The position numbers and the translations under genes are program-made. The notes under the pieces were generated by a model that was given only the letters and a program-made list of their open reading frames with translations, made no database searches and was not told the origin of the DNA. A stretch of DNA of 64,000 bases from JAAYCI01 sp964370045 (GTDB lineage: Bacteria > Bacillota > Clostridia > Oscillospirales > Ruminococcaceae). Below, one piece after another: positions 52,713 through 61,133 of this stretch. The stretch spans positions 1 to 64,000 of the forward strand of contig CAYJGZ010000008.1 in the NCBI GenBank assembly GCA_964370045.1, in the 5' to 3' direction. How positions within the stretch are numbered: the first letter of the stretch is position 1; the number at the start of each line of letters is the position of its first letter.

Positions 52713-53397
52713 CGAAATAGAACAGCGTGTGGGTGAGGTGCGGCGGAGAATTGAGGATGCCGCACGCAAAGCGGGACGCTCTGTGGAGGAAATCACGCTA
52801 ATAGGCGTGACCAAAACACGCACCGCTGAAGAGGTGCGCCAGCTGATTTGCGCAGGGGTTGCCACCATAGGTGAAAACCGTGTGCAGGAGCTTTTGGAAA
52901 AACAGCCGCACCTGCAAGACCTTGAGTACAAAGCGCACCTGATAGGCCACCTGCAGAGAAACAAAGCCAAATTCTTGCCCGGGAAGATAGATATGCTGCA
53001 AAGCTTGTCGAGCGAGGAGACGGTGCAGGCGCTGGAAAAGGCGTATGCACAGCATGACGAGCGGCTAAATGTGCTTATAGAGGTGAATATCGGGCAGGAG
53101 GAGAGCAAAAGCGGAATAGACAAAGAAGGGCTGGAGCGCCTTGTGCAACGGGTGATGCAATCCCCCGTTTTGTGTCTAAAAGGGCTGATGGCGATACCTC
53201 CGTTTGGCCTTGGGGAAGAAATTCGCAGGTATTTTGAACAAATGTACAATCTATTTATTGACATTAGGGCAAAAACAAGGGATAATGTTAATGTGTTGTC
53301 TATGGGCATGTCCTCGGATTTTGAATATGCTATACTTGAAGGCGCAACTATGGTGCGTGTGGGAACGGACTTGTTCGGAGCAAGGAACTATGCGTGA
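52693..53397 (+). CDS. YggS/PROSC-family PLP-binding protein
   Basis: A 234-residue PLP-binding protein with an alanine-racemase-like barrel that handles free PLP; it has no known catalytic reaction. PLP Lys41 is in LIGVTKTR; GENRVQELLEK, HLIGHLQRNK, SMGMSSDFEYAI and VRVGTDLFGARNY are signatures. In B. subtilis the homologue YlmE is next to sepF, as here. ATG 52693 with GGGAGG 11 bases upstream, inside the end of the previous gene. Confidence 0.92.
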   Translation: MTKKSCSEIEQRVGEVRRRIEDAARKAGRSVEEITLIGVTKTRTAEEVRQLICAGVATIGENRVQELLEKQPHLQDLEYKAHLIGHLQRNKAKFLPGKIDMLQSLSSEETVQALEKAYAQHDERLNVLIEVNIGQEESKSGIDKEGLERLVQRVMQSPVLCLKGLMAIPPFGLGEEIRRYFEQMYNLFIDIRAKTRDNVNVLSMGMSSDFEYAILEGATMVRVGTDLFGARNYA

Positions 53398-53654
53398 TAA
53401 CACGGCCGGGTGGCTATGAGCCAAAGCGGCAAAGACTGCCTAAAACAAGAAAACAATCATAAAGTGAATATATATAGTCACTTAATTTGAAAAACGGCAC
53501 AAGATTGCCGAGTAGAAATTTTGTTTAACAAGGCGGAGGAGTGAGCAATGCTTTGTGCATTGCGATGGACGACAACGTAGATAGACGGAATTTATATCGG
53601 CAAGATGTGTGGGTTTTTAAGTTAATTGACTATAAATGTGTAAAGGAGATACAA
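53398..53654 (+). other. Gap between yggS and sepF
   Basis: 257 bases with no supported gene. A frame open from 53541 continues into sepF but lacks conservation and its own ribosome-binding site. No terminator is seen, so transcription may continue. Confidence 0.4.
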
Positions 53655-54101
53655 ATGGGGCTTTTTGGTAAAATCCGAGATATCATGGGTGTGGATGAAG
53701 AAGAAGAGTTCGAGGGTGAAGGTATGGATATTATCGGTGCTCGTGATGGTGGATACAACACCCTGCCTGACGAGGAGTTTGTGCCTGAAAAGCGCAGCAA
53801 CAAGGTGGTGAACATCAACGCCACAACACAGCTTCAGGTAGTTTTGGTAAAGCCGGAGCGCTTTGATGATGCACCCTCCGTTGCGGACCACCTTAATTCA
53901 CGTCGTACGGTAGTGCTGAACCTTGAATCCTCAAAGCAGGAGGTTTCCCGCCGTCTTTTGGACTTTTTGTCGGGTGTGGCGTATGCCAACAACGGCCAGA
54001 TTAAGCGTGTGGCAAACAATACGTTTATTATCACCCCTTATAACGTGGATATTGTGGGCGATATTTTGGATGAGCTTGAGAGTAGCGGTGTGTTCTTTTA
54101 G
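53655..54101 (+). CDS. sepF: Cell division protein SepF
   Basis: A 148-residue protein that anchors and bundles FtsZ at the septum. MGLFGKIRDIMGV is the membrane-binding amphipathic helix; an acidic linker follows; the SepF core (about 60-148) has VVLVKPERFDDA, LNSRRTVVLNLE and DFLSGVAYANNGQIKRV. ATG 53655 has AAGGAG seven bases upstream. ylmG and ylmH, often found after sepF, are absent here. Confidence 0.93.
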   Translation: MGLFGKIRDIMGVDEEEEFEGEGMDIIGARDGGYNTLPDEEFVPEKRSNKVVNINATTQLQVVLVKPERFDDAPSVADHLNSRRTVVLNLESSKQEVSRRLLDFLSGVAYANNGQIKRVANNTFIITPYNVDIVGDILDELESSGVFF

Positions 54102-54204
54102 ACGCTTTGAAAAATATGCACAGTAAAGCGTTGACATTGAATAAAATACCTTGGGTTGAGCATAGTGCTACAAAAAATAACTAAAAACACAGGGAGGAAG
54201 ACAA

Positions 54205-54972
54205 ATGACAGTTGAAGATATAAGAGGCGTTACGTTTGAAACGGTACGTAAAGGCTATCGTGTGGAAGATGTGGACGACTACCTCCAGCAGGTAGCGGTG
54301 GATATGGAGCGCCTGATAATGGCACGCGATGCGCTGCAAAACGAGCGTGATGCGGCTTTTTCGGAGCGTGATTCGGCTTTTGCAGAGCGTGATGCGGCCT
54401 CGAGCGACAACGGCGCAACAAATGCACAGATTCAAAGCCTTATTGAGGCGAAAGAGGATGCCGAAAACAAGATGTACATCCTGGCTGAAAAGGTGGAGGA
54501 GTACCGTGGCCAAGAGGATACACTCACCACAGCGCTTATCAACGCACAGCGCATGGGCGAGACCGTGGTGAAGGAAGCAAAGCAAAAGGCGGAGAACATG
54601 ATTCGTGAGGCCACCGGCCATGCGGAGCTTTTGCGCCAAAGAGCGGAGCAGGAGATAGAGCGTGAGCGTGGTACACTCGAAAAGCTGACCGCTGAGGTTA
54701 CACGTTTTAAGGCAACTATCCTCAACCTGTACAAGCAGCACATAGAGTCCCTAAGTGCGATGGACCCGCCGGTTATTCGTGCGGAGGAAGTGCTGGAAAA
54801 GGACAGAGCTGAGCGTGAGGAAAAAGCGCAGGGCATTGCAGAGGGAAGAATTCAGGAGGAAGAGACACCTGAGTTTTACGTGGATGAGACCATAGAGCCT
54901 GTGCAGGAAACACCTACACCCGTTGTGGGCGAGGCGTTTGATGGCTTTCAGCCTGGCGTTGGATACTTGTAA
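54205..54972 (+). CDS. divIVA: DivIVA-family cell pole/septum protein
   Basis: A 255-residue coiled-coil protein. The N-terminal DivIVA domain (about 1-42) has the family pattern VTFETVRKGYRVEDVDDYL and binds curved membranes. A long coiled coil (about 35-190) contains the tandem run ERDAAFSERDSAFAERDAA, three 7-residue units not common in the family. The acidic C-terminus is probably disordered. It recruits Min or wall-growth factors. GGGAGG precedes the ATG. Confidence 0.9.
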   Translation: MTVEDIRGVTFETVRKGYRVEDVDDYLQQVAVDMERLIMARDALQNERDAAFSERDSAFAERDAASSDNGATNAQIQSLIEAKEDAENKMYILAEKVEEYRGQEDTLTTALINAQRMGETVVKEAKQKAENMIREATGHAELLRQRAEQEIERERGTLEKLTAEVTRFKATILNLYKQHIESLSAMDPPVIRAEEVLEKDRAEREEKAQGIAEGRIQEEETPEFYVDETIEPVQETPTPVVGEAFDGFQPGVGYL

Positions 54973-55031
54973 TATAATCCCACCCACGGGGTGCACATAA
55001 TATGCTAAGCAGTTTGGCATTTTGCACAATA

Positions 55032-55065
55032 CACCAAAAAGGCGCGTGAATGCGCCTTTTTGGTG
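55032..55065 (+). terminator. Terminator after divIVA
   Basis: Stem CACCAAAAAGGCGC / GCGCCTTTTTGGTG with loop GTGAAT; T run inside the stem 3' arm. Can work in both directions. Confidence 0.85.
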
Positions 55066-55276
55066 ATTTATTAAACAGAATAATTTTCGGATAAAATGTT
55101 CTTGTCCATATTGTCCGTTATAATGGCGATAGGAAAAGCGAATGGTGCTAATTGCGCAAAAAGTTTGTGCACGCACAGTGAATGAATATGTTTCGACAAG
55201 CGAAGAATATTGCTTTGTGTAGCTTGTCGGAATGTGCGAAAAGAGCCTTAAGCAACCCACAAGGAGAGATGAATAG
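55066..55276 (+). other. ileS upstream region
   Basis: Has a -10-like TATAAT near 55120 and a stem CGACAAGC / GCTTGTCG (about 55194-55229). No T-box sequence was found, so ileS does not seem to be under T-box control here. Confidence 0.4.
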
Positions 55277-58168
55277 GTGCCGGGAAAATACGATAATACA
55301 TTGAATTTACTAAAAACCCCTTTTGGGATGCGCGCGTCCCTACCCACTAAAGAGCCGCAGATGTTGCAGCGGTGGGACGAGTATGGCCTATACAATAAAA
55401 TGGTGGATGCAAACGAGGGCAAGCCGATTTTTCTTTTGCACGACGGCCCTCCATACGCAAATGCAGATATTCACATGGGAACGGCCATGAACAAGGTGCT
55501 CAAGGATATTATTGTGCGCTACAAAAACATGGCCGGCTTTAAAGCACCTTATGTGCCCGGCTTTGACACCCACGGGCTTCCCATCGAGCGCAGAGCGCTG
55601 GAAAAAGTGAAGAACGACGCAAAGAAAAAGGCGAAGAAGGCAAAAAAAGAGCAAGGTGTATCCGGCGAAGTGCCGCAAAATAATGAAGCACAAGTGGGAC
55701 GATACGGCGTTAGCGATTATGAATTGCGGGAAATTTGCGGTGAATTCGCAAAGCATTTTGCGCAGGTTCAGGCGGGACAATTTAGGCGACTGGGCGTTTT
55801 AGGAGACTGGGAGCATCCCTATCTCACACTCACGCCCGACTTTGAGGCGACCCAGATAGGCGTTTTCGGCCAAATGGCAAAGAAGGGCTATATCTATAAG
55901 GGCTTAAAACCTGTATACTGGTGTCCTGTGGATCGCACAGCCCTTGCAGAGGCGGAAATCGAGTACGAGGACGAGAGCGTGGACTCTATCTATGTGGCCT
56001 TTCAGGTGGATAAGGACAACGGAGCTCTTGTGAAAGCCGACATTTCTCCTAAAGACACGTATTTTATTATCTGGACTACCACCACGTGGACACTCCCGGG
56101 CAATATTGCCATATGCCTTGGGCCTCGCTTTGAGTATGTGGCGGTAAAGGTGGGCGCTCGCAATTATATTGTGGCAAAGGAGCTGCTGGAGCAGTCCATG
56201 CAGGCATGTGGCATCGCCGACTATGAGGTGGTGGCCCAGTTTAAGGGCGAAGAGCTTGAGAACATCGAGGCAAAGCATTGCTATTTGGAGCGCACCTCAC
56301 GGGTGATTTTGGGTGAGCATGTCACGCTGGAGAGCGGCACGGGCTGCGTGCACACAGCGCCGGGTCACGGCGTTGAGGACTATGAAGTTTGCGTTCGCTT
56401 TTACCCGGACCTGCCCATCATTGTGCCGGTGGACGATGACGGTGTTCTTACCCAAGAGGCGGGGCGCTTTGAGGGATTGTCAGTCTTTAAGGCGGGCGAA
56501 GTTATCCAAAATTATCTGCAAGAAACGGGACACCTCGTTGGCGTGCAAAGCATTGTGCACAGCTACCCACACTGCTGGCGTTGCCGCACTCCTATCATTT
56601 TTAGAGCGACACAGCAATGGTTTTGCTCAGTAGATGGGTTTAAGGAAAAAACATACGATGCGGTGAACAGTGTAAAATGGATTCCCGAGTGGGGACGTGA
56701 GCGTATGCTGGGCATGGTGCGAGACCGCGCCGACTGGTGCATCTCTCGTCAGCGCCTATGGGGCGTGCCTATTCCCGTGTTTTACTGCGATACCTGCGGC
56801 AAATACACCATAAATGATACGAGTATTTCCGTCGTGCAGGCGTTGTTTGCAAAGGAAGGGTCCAACGCATGGTTTAAGTATTCGGCGCAGGAAATTTTGC
56901 CCGAAGACTTTACGTGCGAGCACTGCGGCGCCGCTGTGGAGCACATGACAAAAGAAAAAGATACAATGGATGTGTGGTTCGATTCGGGCACAAGCCATTT
57001 TTCGGTACTGGGCGAAAACAGCAAGTGGAAAGACCATCCGTGGCCTGCGGACCTGTACATTGAAGGTTCCGACCAATTCCGTGGCTGGTTTCAGTCCTCG
57101 TTGCTCACTGCGGTGGCGGTGAAGGAAAAAGCGCCATACAAAAGCGTTGTTAGCTGTGGCTGGGTAGTGGACGGCGAGGGGCGCAAGATGTCCAAGTCTT
57201 TGGGCAACGGCATTGCCCCCGAGGAGATTATCAAGGAGTACGGTGCGGATATTGTGCGCTTGTGGGTGGCAGCATCCGACTATCAGGTGGACATGCGCAT
57301 CAGTAAGGACATCCTAAAGCAGTTGAGCGAGGCGTATCGCAAGATTCGCAATACAGCACGTTTTATACTTGGCAATATTAGTGATTTCTGCCCTGATACA
57401 GATGTGGTTCAGGATAGTGAACTTACAGAGCTTGACAGATGGGCGCTGTCTGAGCTGGATAAACTGCTAATAATAGCACAGCAGGGCTACGACAATTATG
57501 ATTTTCATAGGGTGTACCATAATATCCACCGTTTTTGTGTCGTAGAGATGTCTAATTTTTACCTTGACATAATAAAAGACCGCCTGTATATCACGCTGAA
57601 AGAGGGCAAACTACGCCGTGCAGCACAGACTGTTATGTTCAAGATTTTGATGGCTGTAACGCAACTGCTTACTCCGATTTTAAGCTTTACATCGCAGGAA
57701 ATTTGGGAGTTTGTGCCTGAGTTTTCGGGCAAAAAGAAGTATGCCGTGATGCACGACATACCAAAGGCGGGACAGTACACGCTACCTGCAAGCGAGCAGG
57801 AAAAGTGGGACAAGATTATCGCCATTAACTCGGATGTGAAAAAAGCGCTGGAGAGCGCACGTGCGGAAAAAATGATTGGCTCTTCGCTGGAAGCCGCCGT
57901 TGTGCTGAGCTGTGAGGATGAGCTGTTCTCCTTTGTGAAGGGAGTACTGCCACAGCTTGCGGATATTTTCATTGTGTCGCAGGTGCTTTTGGAGCGTGAG
58001 GGCGTAGGTGAGGCAGGCGAGGTTGAGGGCCTGAAGGTGCTGGTGCGCGCTGCCGAGGGCGAAAAGTGCGAGCGGTGTTGGCAGTACCGCACGGACGTAG
58101 GCGCAGACGAAAACCACACTACAATCTGCGCACGCTGTGCTGAAGTAATTGCACAGATGCAGGTATAG
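55277..58168 (+). CDS. ileS: Isoleucyl-tRNA synthetase
   Basis: A 963-residue class I synthetase. The first signature reads PPYANADIHMGTAMNK (HIGH in the form HMGT, which I recall from other Clostridia), the editing domain lies at about 190-400, KMSKS is at 637-641, and the C-terminal zinc finger has CERC (Cys931, Cys934) and CARC. A short Lys-rich insert (about 116-128) lies in the N-terminal part. GTG start behind AAGGAGA. Confidence 0.96.
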   Translation: MPGKYDNTLNLLKTPFGMRASLPTKEPQMLQRWDEYGLYNKMVDANEGKPIFLLHDGPPYANADIHMGTAMNKVLKDIIVRYKNMAGFKAPYVPGFDTHGLPIERRALEKVKNDAKKKAKKAKKEQGVSGEVPQNNEAQVGRYGVSDYELREICGEFAKHFAQVQAGQFRRLGVLGDWEHPYLTLTPDFEATQIGVFGQMAKKGYIYKGLKPVYWCPVDRTALAEAEIEYEDESVDSIYVAFQVDKDNGALVKADISPKDTYFIIWTTTTWTLPGNIAICLGPRFEYVAVKVGARNYIVAKELLEQSMQACGIADYEVVAQFKGEELENIEAKHCYLERTSRVILGEHVTLESGTGCVHTAPGHGVEDYEVCVRFYPDLPIIVPVDDDGVLTQEAGRFEGLSVFKAGEVIQNYLQETGHLVGVQSIVHSYPHCWRCRTPIIFRATQQWFCSVDGFKEKTYDAVNSVKWIPEWGRERMLGMVRDRADWCISRQRLWGVPIPVFYCDTCGKYTINDTSISVVQALFAKEGSNAWFKYSAQEILPEDFTCEHCGAAVEHMTKEKDTMDVWFDSGTSHFSVLGENSKWKDHPWPADLYIEGSDQFRGWFQSSLLTAVAVKEKAPYKSVVSCGWVVDGEGRKMSKSLGNGIAPEEIIKEYGADIVRLWVAASDYQVDMRISKDILKQLSEAYRKIRNTARFILGNISDFCPDTDVVQDSELTELDRWALSELDKLLIIAQQGYDNYDFHRVYHNIHRFCVVEMSNFYLDIIKDRLYITLKEGKLRRAAQTVMFKILMAVTQLLTPILSFTSQEIWEFVPEFSGKKKYAVMHDIPKAGQYTLPASEQEKWDKIIAINSDVKKALESARAEKMIGSSLEAAVVLSCEDELFSFVKGVLPQLADIFIVSQVLLEREGVGEAGEVEGLKVLVRAAEGEKCERCWQYRTDVGADENHTTICARCAEVIAQMQV

Positions 58169-58282
58169 CATAAAAATGCAGAATTAAATACTTTTTCGTG
58201 CGTATATTGCTATTTTGTGGATGTACATTCGTTGCGGCATTATGCTGTGCCGGCTCACTAATTTGTATTGGAGAACATAGAA

Positions 58283-58879
58283 TTGCTTTTGACGTTTATT
58301 TCAGCCGCAGCGCTCATAGGTTTGGACCAACTGTTCAAGGTGCTTGCGGTGCAGTACTTAGCGCCCGTCGGTGCGGTAACGGTTATACCCGGGATACTTG
58401 AGTTTCGCTATTTTGAAAATAGTGGTGCAGCTTTCGGTATATTTCAGGGAAAACAAACCTTTCTTATTGTTATAACTGCGCTTGCACTGCTGGTGGCACT
58501 GTACATTCTTATCTTTAGGCGACCTAAAAACCGCATGGAGCACATAGCCATCGTGATGATATTTGCGGGTGGCGTGGGCAACCTGATAGACAGAATAGTG
58601 AACCAGTATGTGGTGGATTACATCAGCTTTTTGTTTTTTAACTTTGCGATATTCAACTTTGCGGATATGCTTGTCACTTTCGGGTTTGCGCTTTTGGTGA
58701 TAACCGTATTTCGCTCGGAGATGCGCACAAAAAAGCAGGAGAAAACCTCCGATGCACTGCAAAGTGCGGAGCATATGATGCCTACGGCGCAGTCGTCGGA
58801 CTTGAAAGAAGCCTCCGAAGTACCTGAGCCGAATGGTAACGCAGACCAAGCGACAACAAAAAACACAGATGAAGCATGA
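58283..58879 (+). CDS. lspA: Lipoprotein signal peptidase
   Basis: A 198-residue membrane aspartic protease that removes signal peptides of prolipoproteins, such as the four in this window. Four helices; catalytic Asp103 (VGNLIDR) and Asp128 (FNFADM); ENSGAAFGIF is typical. A hydrophilic tail of about 50 residues (150-198) is longer than usual. TTG 58283 has GGAG nine bases upstream; TTG 58268 has no site before it. The end overlaps the next gene. Confidence 0.93.
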   Translation: MLLTFISAAALIGLDQLFKVLAVQYLAPVGAVTVIPGILEFRYFENSGAAFGIFQGKQTFLIVITALALLVALYILIFRRPKNRMEHIAIVMIFAGGVGNLIDRIVNQYVVDYISFLFFNFAIFNFADMLVTFGFALLVITVFRSEMRTKKQEKTSDALQSAEHMMPTAQSSDLKEASEVPEPNGNADQATTKNTDEA

Positions 58880-59819
58880 AGCACATAAAATAGAGCTGGT
58901 AGTGCCTGAAGATTTGTCAGGAATGCGCATAGACCGCTTGGTTTCCGGGGAGGCAATGCTTTCAAGAGCGATGGCGCAACAGCTCATAGCGCAGGGAAAT
59001 GTGCTCGTGAACGGCAAGAAGCCCGCTAAGAGCCATGTTGTGCTTTGTGGAGATGTCCTGTCGGTGTGCATACCGCCGCCGCAGGAGGTGTCTATACATG
59101 CACAGGATATTCCGCTGTGTGTTGTGTACGAGGATGCGCACCTTTTGGTAGTGGATAAGCCAAAGGGAATTGTGGTACATCCTGCGGCCGGAAACCCCGA
59201 TGGTACGCTGGTTAATGCGCTTATGCACCACTGCGAGGGGCAGCTTTCGGGAATTGGCGGAGAGCTTCGCCCCGGGATTGTGCACAGGATTGACAAGGAT
59301 ACAAGCGGACTTTTGGTGGTAGCCAAAAGCGATGCAGCGCACAAGGGGCTGGCGGTGCAGTTTGAAGCGCATAGCATAGACAGAGTGTACTATGCGGTTG
59401 CTCATGGGCGCTTCAGGCAGACAGAGGGATGCGTGGATGAGCCTATCGGACGCAGCAGGAATGACAGAAAAAAGATGGCAGTTTCTTATTATAATTCAAA
59501 AACTGCTGTCACGCACTATTCTGTTGTGGAGCAATTTGAAAAATTTACACTTTTGAAATTGCGCTTACAAACAGGCAGGACGCACCAAATAAGGGTGCAC
59601 ATGGCGCACATATCCCATCCTTTGGCAGGGGATGTGGTGTATGGCCCGAGCAAGCTAATCAAAAGCCTACGTGGGCAGTGCTTACATGCGGGCAGGCTTG
59701 GGTTTGTTCATCCGATTTCGGGAGAGCAGCTGTCTTTTGAGAGCGAATTGCCCGAATACTTTACGGATTTTTTGGCTAAGATTTCAGCAGGAACATGGGG
59801 GAAAAACAGCGGAGGATAA
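58869..59819 (+). CDS. RluD-family rRNA pseudouridine synthase
   Basis: A 316-residue enzyme that converts uridines of 23S rRNA to pseudouridine. N-terminal S4 domain (about 10-75: MRIDRLVSGEAMLSRAMAQQ), then the catalytic motif HRIDKDTSGLLVVAK with Asp142, and LKLRLQTGRTHQIRVH. It could be RluD or RluC. The start is not firm: ATG 58869 overlaps lspA by 11 bases, an ATG 36 bases upstream is also in frame; neither has a strong site. Confidence 0.9.
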   Translation: MKHEAHKIELVVPEDLSGMRIDRLVSGEAMLSRAMAQQLIAQGNVLVNGKKPAKSHVVLCGDVLSVCIPPPQEVSIHAQDIPLCVVYEDAHLLVVDKPKGIVVHPAAGNPDGTLVNALMHHCEGQLSGIGGELRPGIVHRIDKDTSGLLVVAKSDAAHKGLAVQFEAHSIDRVYYAVAHGRFRQTEGCVDEPIGRSRNDRKKMAVSYYNSKTAVTHYSVVEQFEKFTLLKLRLQTGRTHQIRVHMAHISHPLAGDVVYGPSKLIKSLRGQCLHAGRLGFVHPISGEQLSFESELPEYFTDFLAKISAGTWGKNSGG

Positions 59820-59825
59820 GCGGGT

Positions 59826-60662
59826 ATGAGCATAACTATCTCGGATATTTTGGTGGTATCCGATATGGATGGCACACTGCTAAACACGAATAAGCAACTG
59901 CACCCCGCAACTGTGGAAACGGTGCGGTTGTTTCGTGCGCTTGGGGGTCACTTTACGGTGGCCACAGGCCGCACACACCTGTCCATAGAGATGTACCCAC
60001 AGCTCACACAGCTGATAGAGCCAGCCATTACCTGCGGTGGTACGGTGATTTACGACTTTGATAAAAAGGATGCAGCCAGCGCATCTATACTTTCTCCGCT
60101 TGGCGCACGTGCGGCGCTAAAGGATGTTTTAGGAGCGTTTCAAGGTATTGGGGCGATGGTTTATGGCGGCGATTTTAGGCTGTATCAGGTGGCAGAGTCG
60201 GACACATTGCAGGGGCTGATACGTGACGAAAAGATGACTTGCTTTTTCCGCCCGGTGGAAGATTTGCCGCAGGAGTGGCTGAAAATCTTGTTTGCGGCGC
60301 CACCTGAGGTACTGCTGGAGGTGGGCAAGTTTGTGGCTCAGCGCACCTATCCGGGCATTTATTTTGTTCCGACCTCGCAGATGTACCTTGAAGTGATGCC
60401 AAAAGGTGTGTCCAAAGGCAGTGCGCTGAACACGCTGTGCGACATGCTGGGCGTAAACATGCGCAATACTTTTGCCATAGGGGACTATTTTAATGACGTT
60501 GATATGCTGAAAAGAGCGGGTCACTCGCTGGCGATGGGCAACGCACCGCAGGAGATACGCGAGCAGGTGAGCCGTGTGCTGGACACCAACGACAATGTGG
60601 GAGTAGCACAGTTTTTATATGAGCTTATCAGAACGTATGCGCCACAAGAACATGTTTGGTAA
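59826..60662 (+). CDS. HAD-superfamily phosphatase, Cof type
   Basis: A 278-residue hydrolase. DMDGTLL has nucleophile Asp13 and Asp15; TGR near residue 47, a Cof-type cap (about 85-190), MPKGVSKGSAL with the motif III Lys, and GDYFNDVDML complete the site. It removes phosphate from sugar phosphates or cofactors; the substrate is unknown. GGAGG lies 10-15 bases before the ATG, which is 6 bases after the rluD-like gene. Confidence 0.88.
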   Translation: MSITISDILVVSDMDGTLLNTNKQLHPATVETVRLFRALGGHFTVATGRTHLSIEMYPQLTQLIEPAITCGGTVIYDFDKKDAASASILSPLGARAALKDVLGAFQGIGAMVYGGDFRLYQVAESDTLQGLIRDEKMTCFFRPVEDLPQEWLKILFAAPPEVLLEVGKFVAQRTYPGIYFVPTSQMYLEVMPKGVSKGSALNTLCDMLGVNMRNTFAIGDYFNDVDMLKRAGHSLAMGNAPQEIREQVSRVLDTNDNVGVAQFLYELIRTYAPQEHVW

Positions 60663-61050
60663 GAAAAGTTTATTAAAAACAAAAGAAGGCACACAGCAGA
60701 AAAAGATAATTCGTGCATATTTTAGAGACAAAATAATGTGGATACTGCTCTTTGTGTGTCTTGTTTCGGTGACAGTGTCTGCGCTGCTGTGGTATCCGCC
60801 GCTTTTACAGCAAAGCTATCAGCCTGAAAGTACAGCGCCTTTTTTCGAGGTGGCATCCGACACGGTGAATGTAAACACAGCGCCGATGGAAGAGCTTAGC
60901 CTGCTACCCGGTATAGGAAGCACAAAGGCGCTGAAGATTATAGAGTACAGAGAGCTACACGGTGAGTTTGCGGTTTTGGAGGACTTGTTAAGTGTGCCCG
61001 GAATAGGGCCCGAGACGCTAAAAGACCTCGAGCCGCTTATTTCTTTTTAG
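60652..61050 (+). CDS. ComEA-like helix-hairpin-helix protein
   Basis: A small protein with a basic N-terminus, one membrane helix (about residues 28-50), and two helix-hairpin-helix motifs: VNVNTAPMEELSLLPGIG (about 73-90) and LEDLLSVPGIGPETLKDL (about 113-130). ComEA binds DNA outside the membrane for uptake, but the family also has non-competence members; comEC was not seen here. The start is uncertain: in-frame ATGs at 60619, 60637 and 60652, none with a strong site; the first two overlap the HAD gene. Confidence 0.8.
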   Translation: MFGKKSLLKTKEGTQQKKIIRAYFRDKIMWILLFVCLVSVTVSALLWYPPLLQQSYQPESTAPFFEVASDTVNVNTAPMEELSLLPGIGSTKALKIIEYRELHGEFAVLEDLLSVPGIGPETLKDLEPLISF

Positions 61051-61133
61051 GCATAATGTCGTAGGTATTTGTGGGAAGTACGTAAAAAGTGGATACTCGA
61101 TGATAAAATAAAATCGGCATTGGAGGCAGGAGA

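Noticed and set aside
55066..55276. T-box leader for ileS
   Set aside because: No GGTGG-ACCGC T-box sequence and no terminator directly before the gene.
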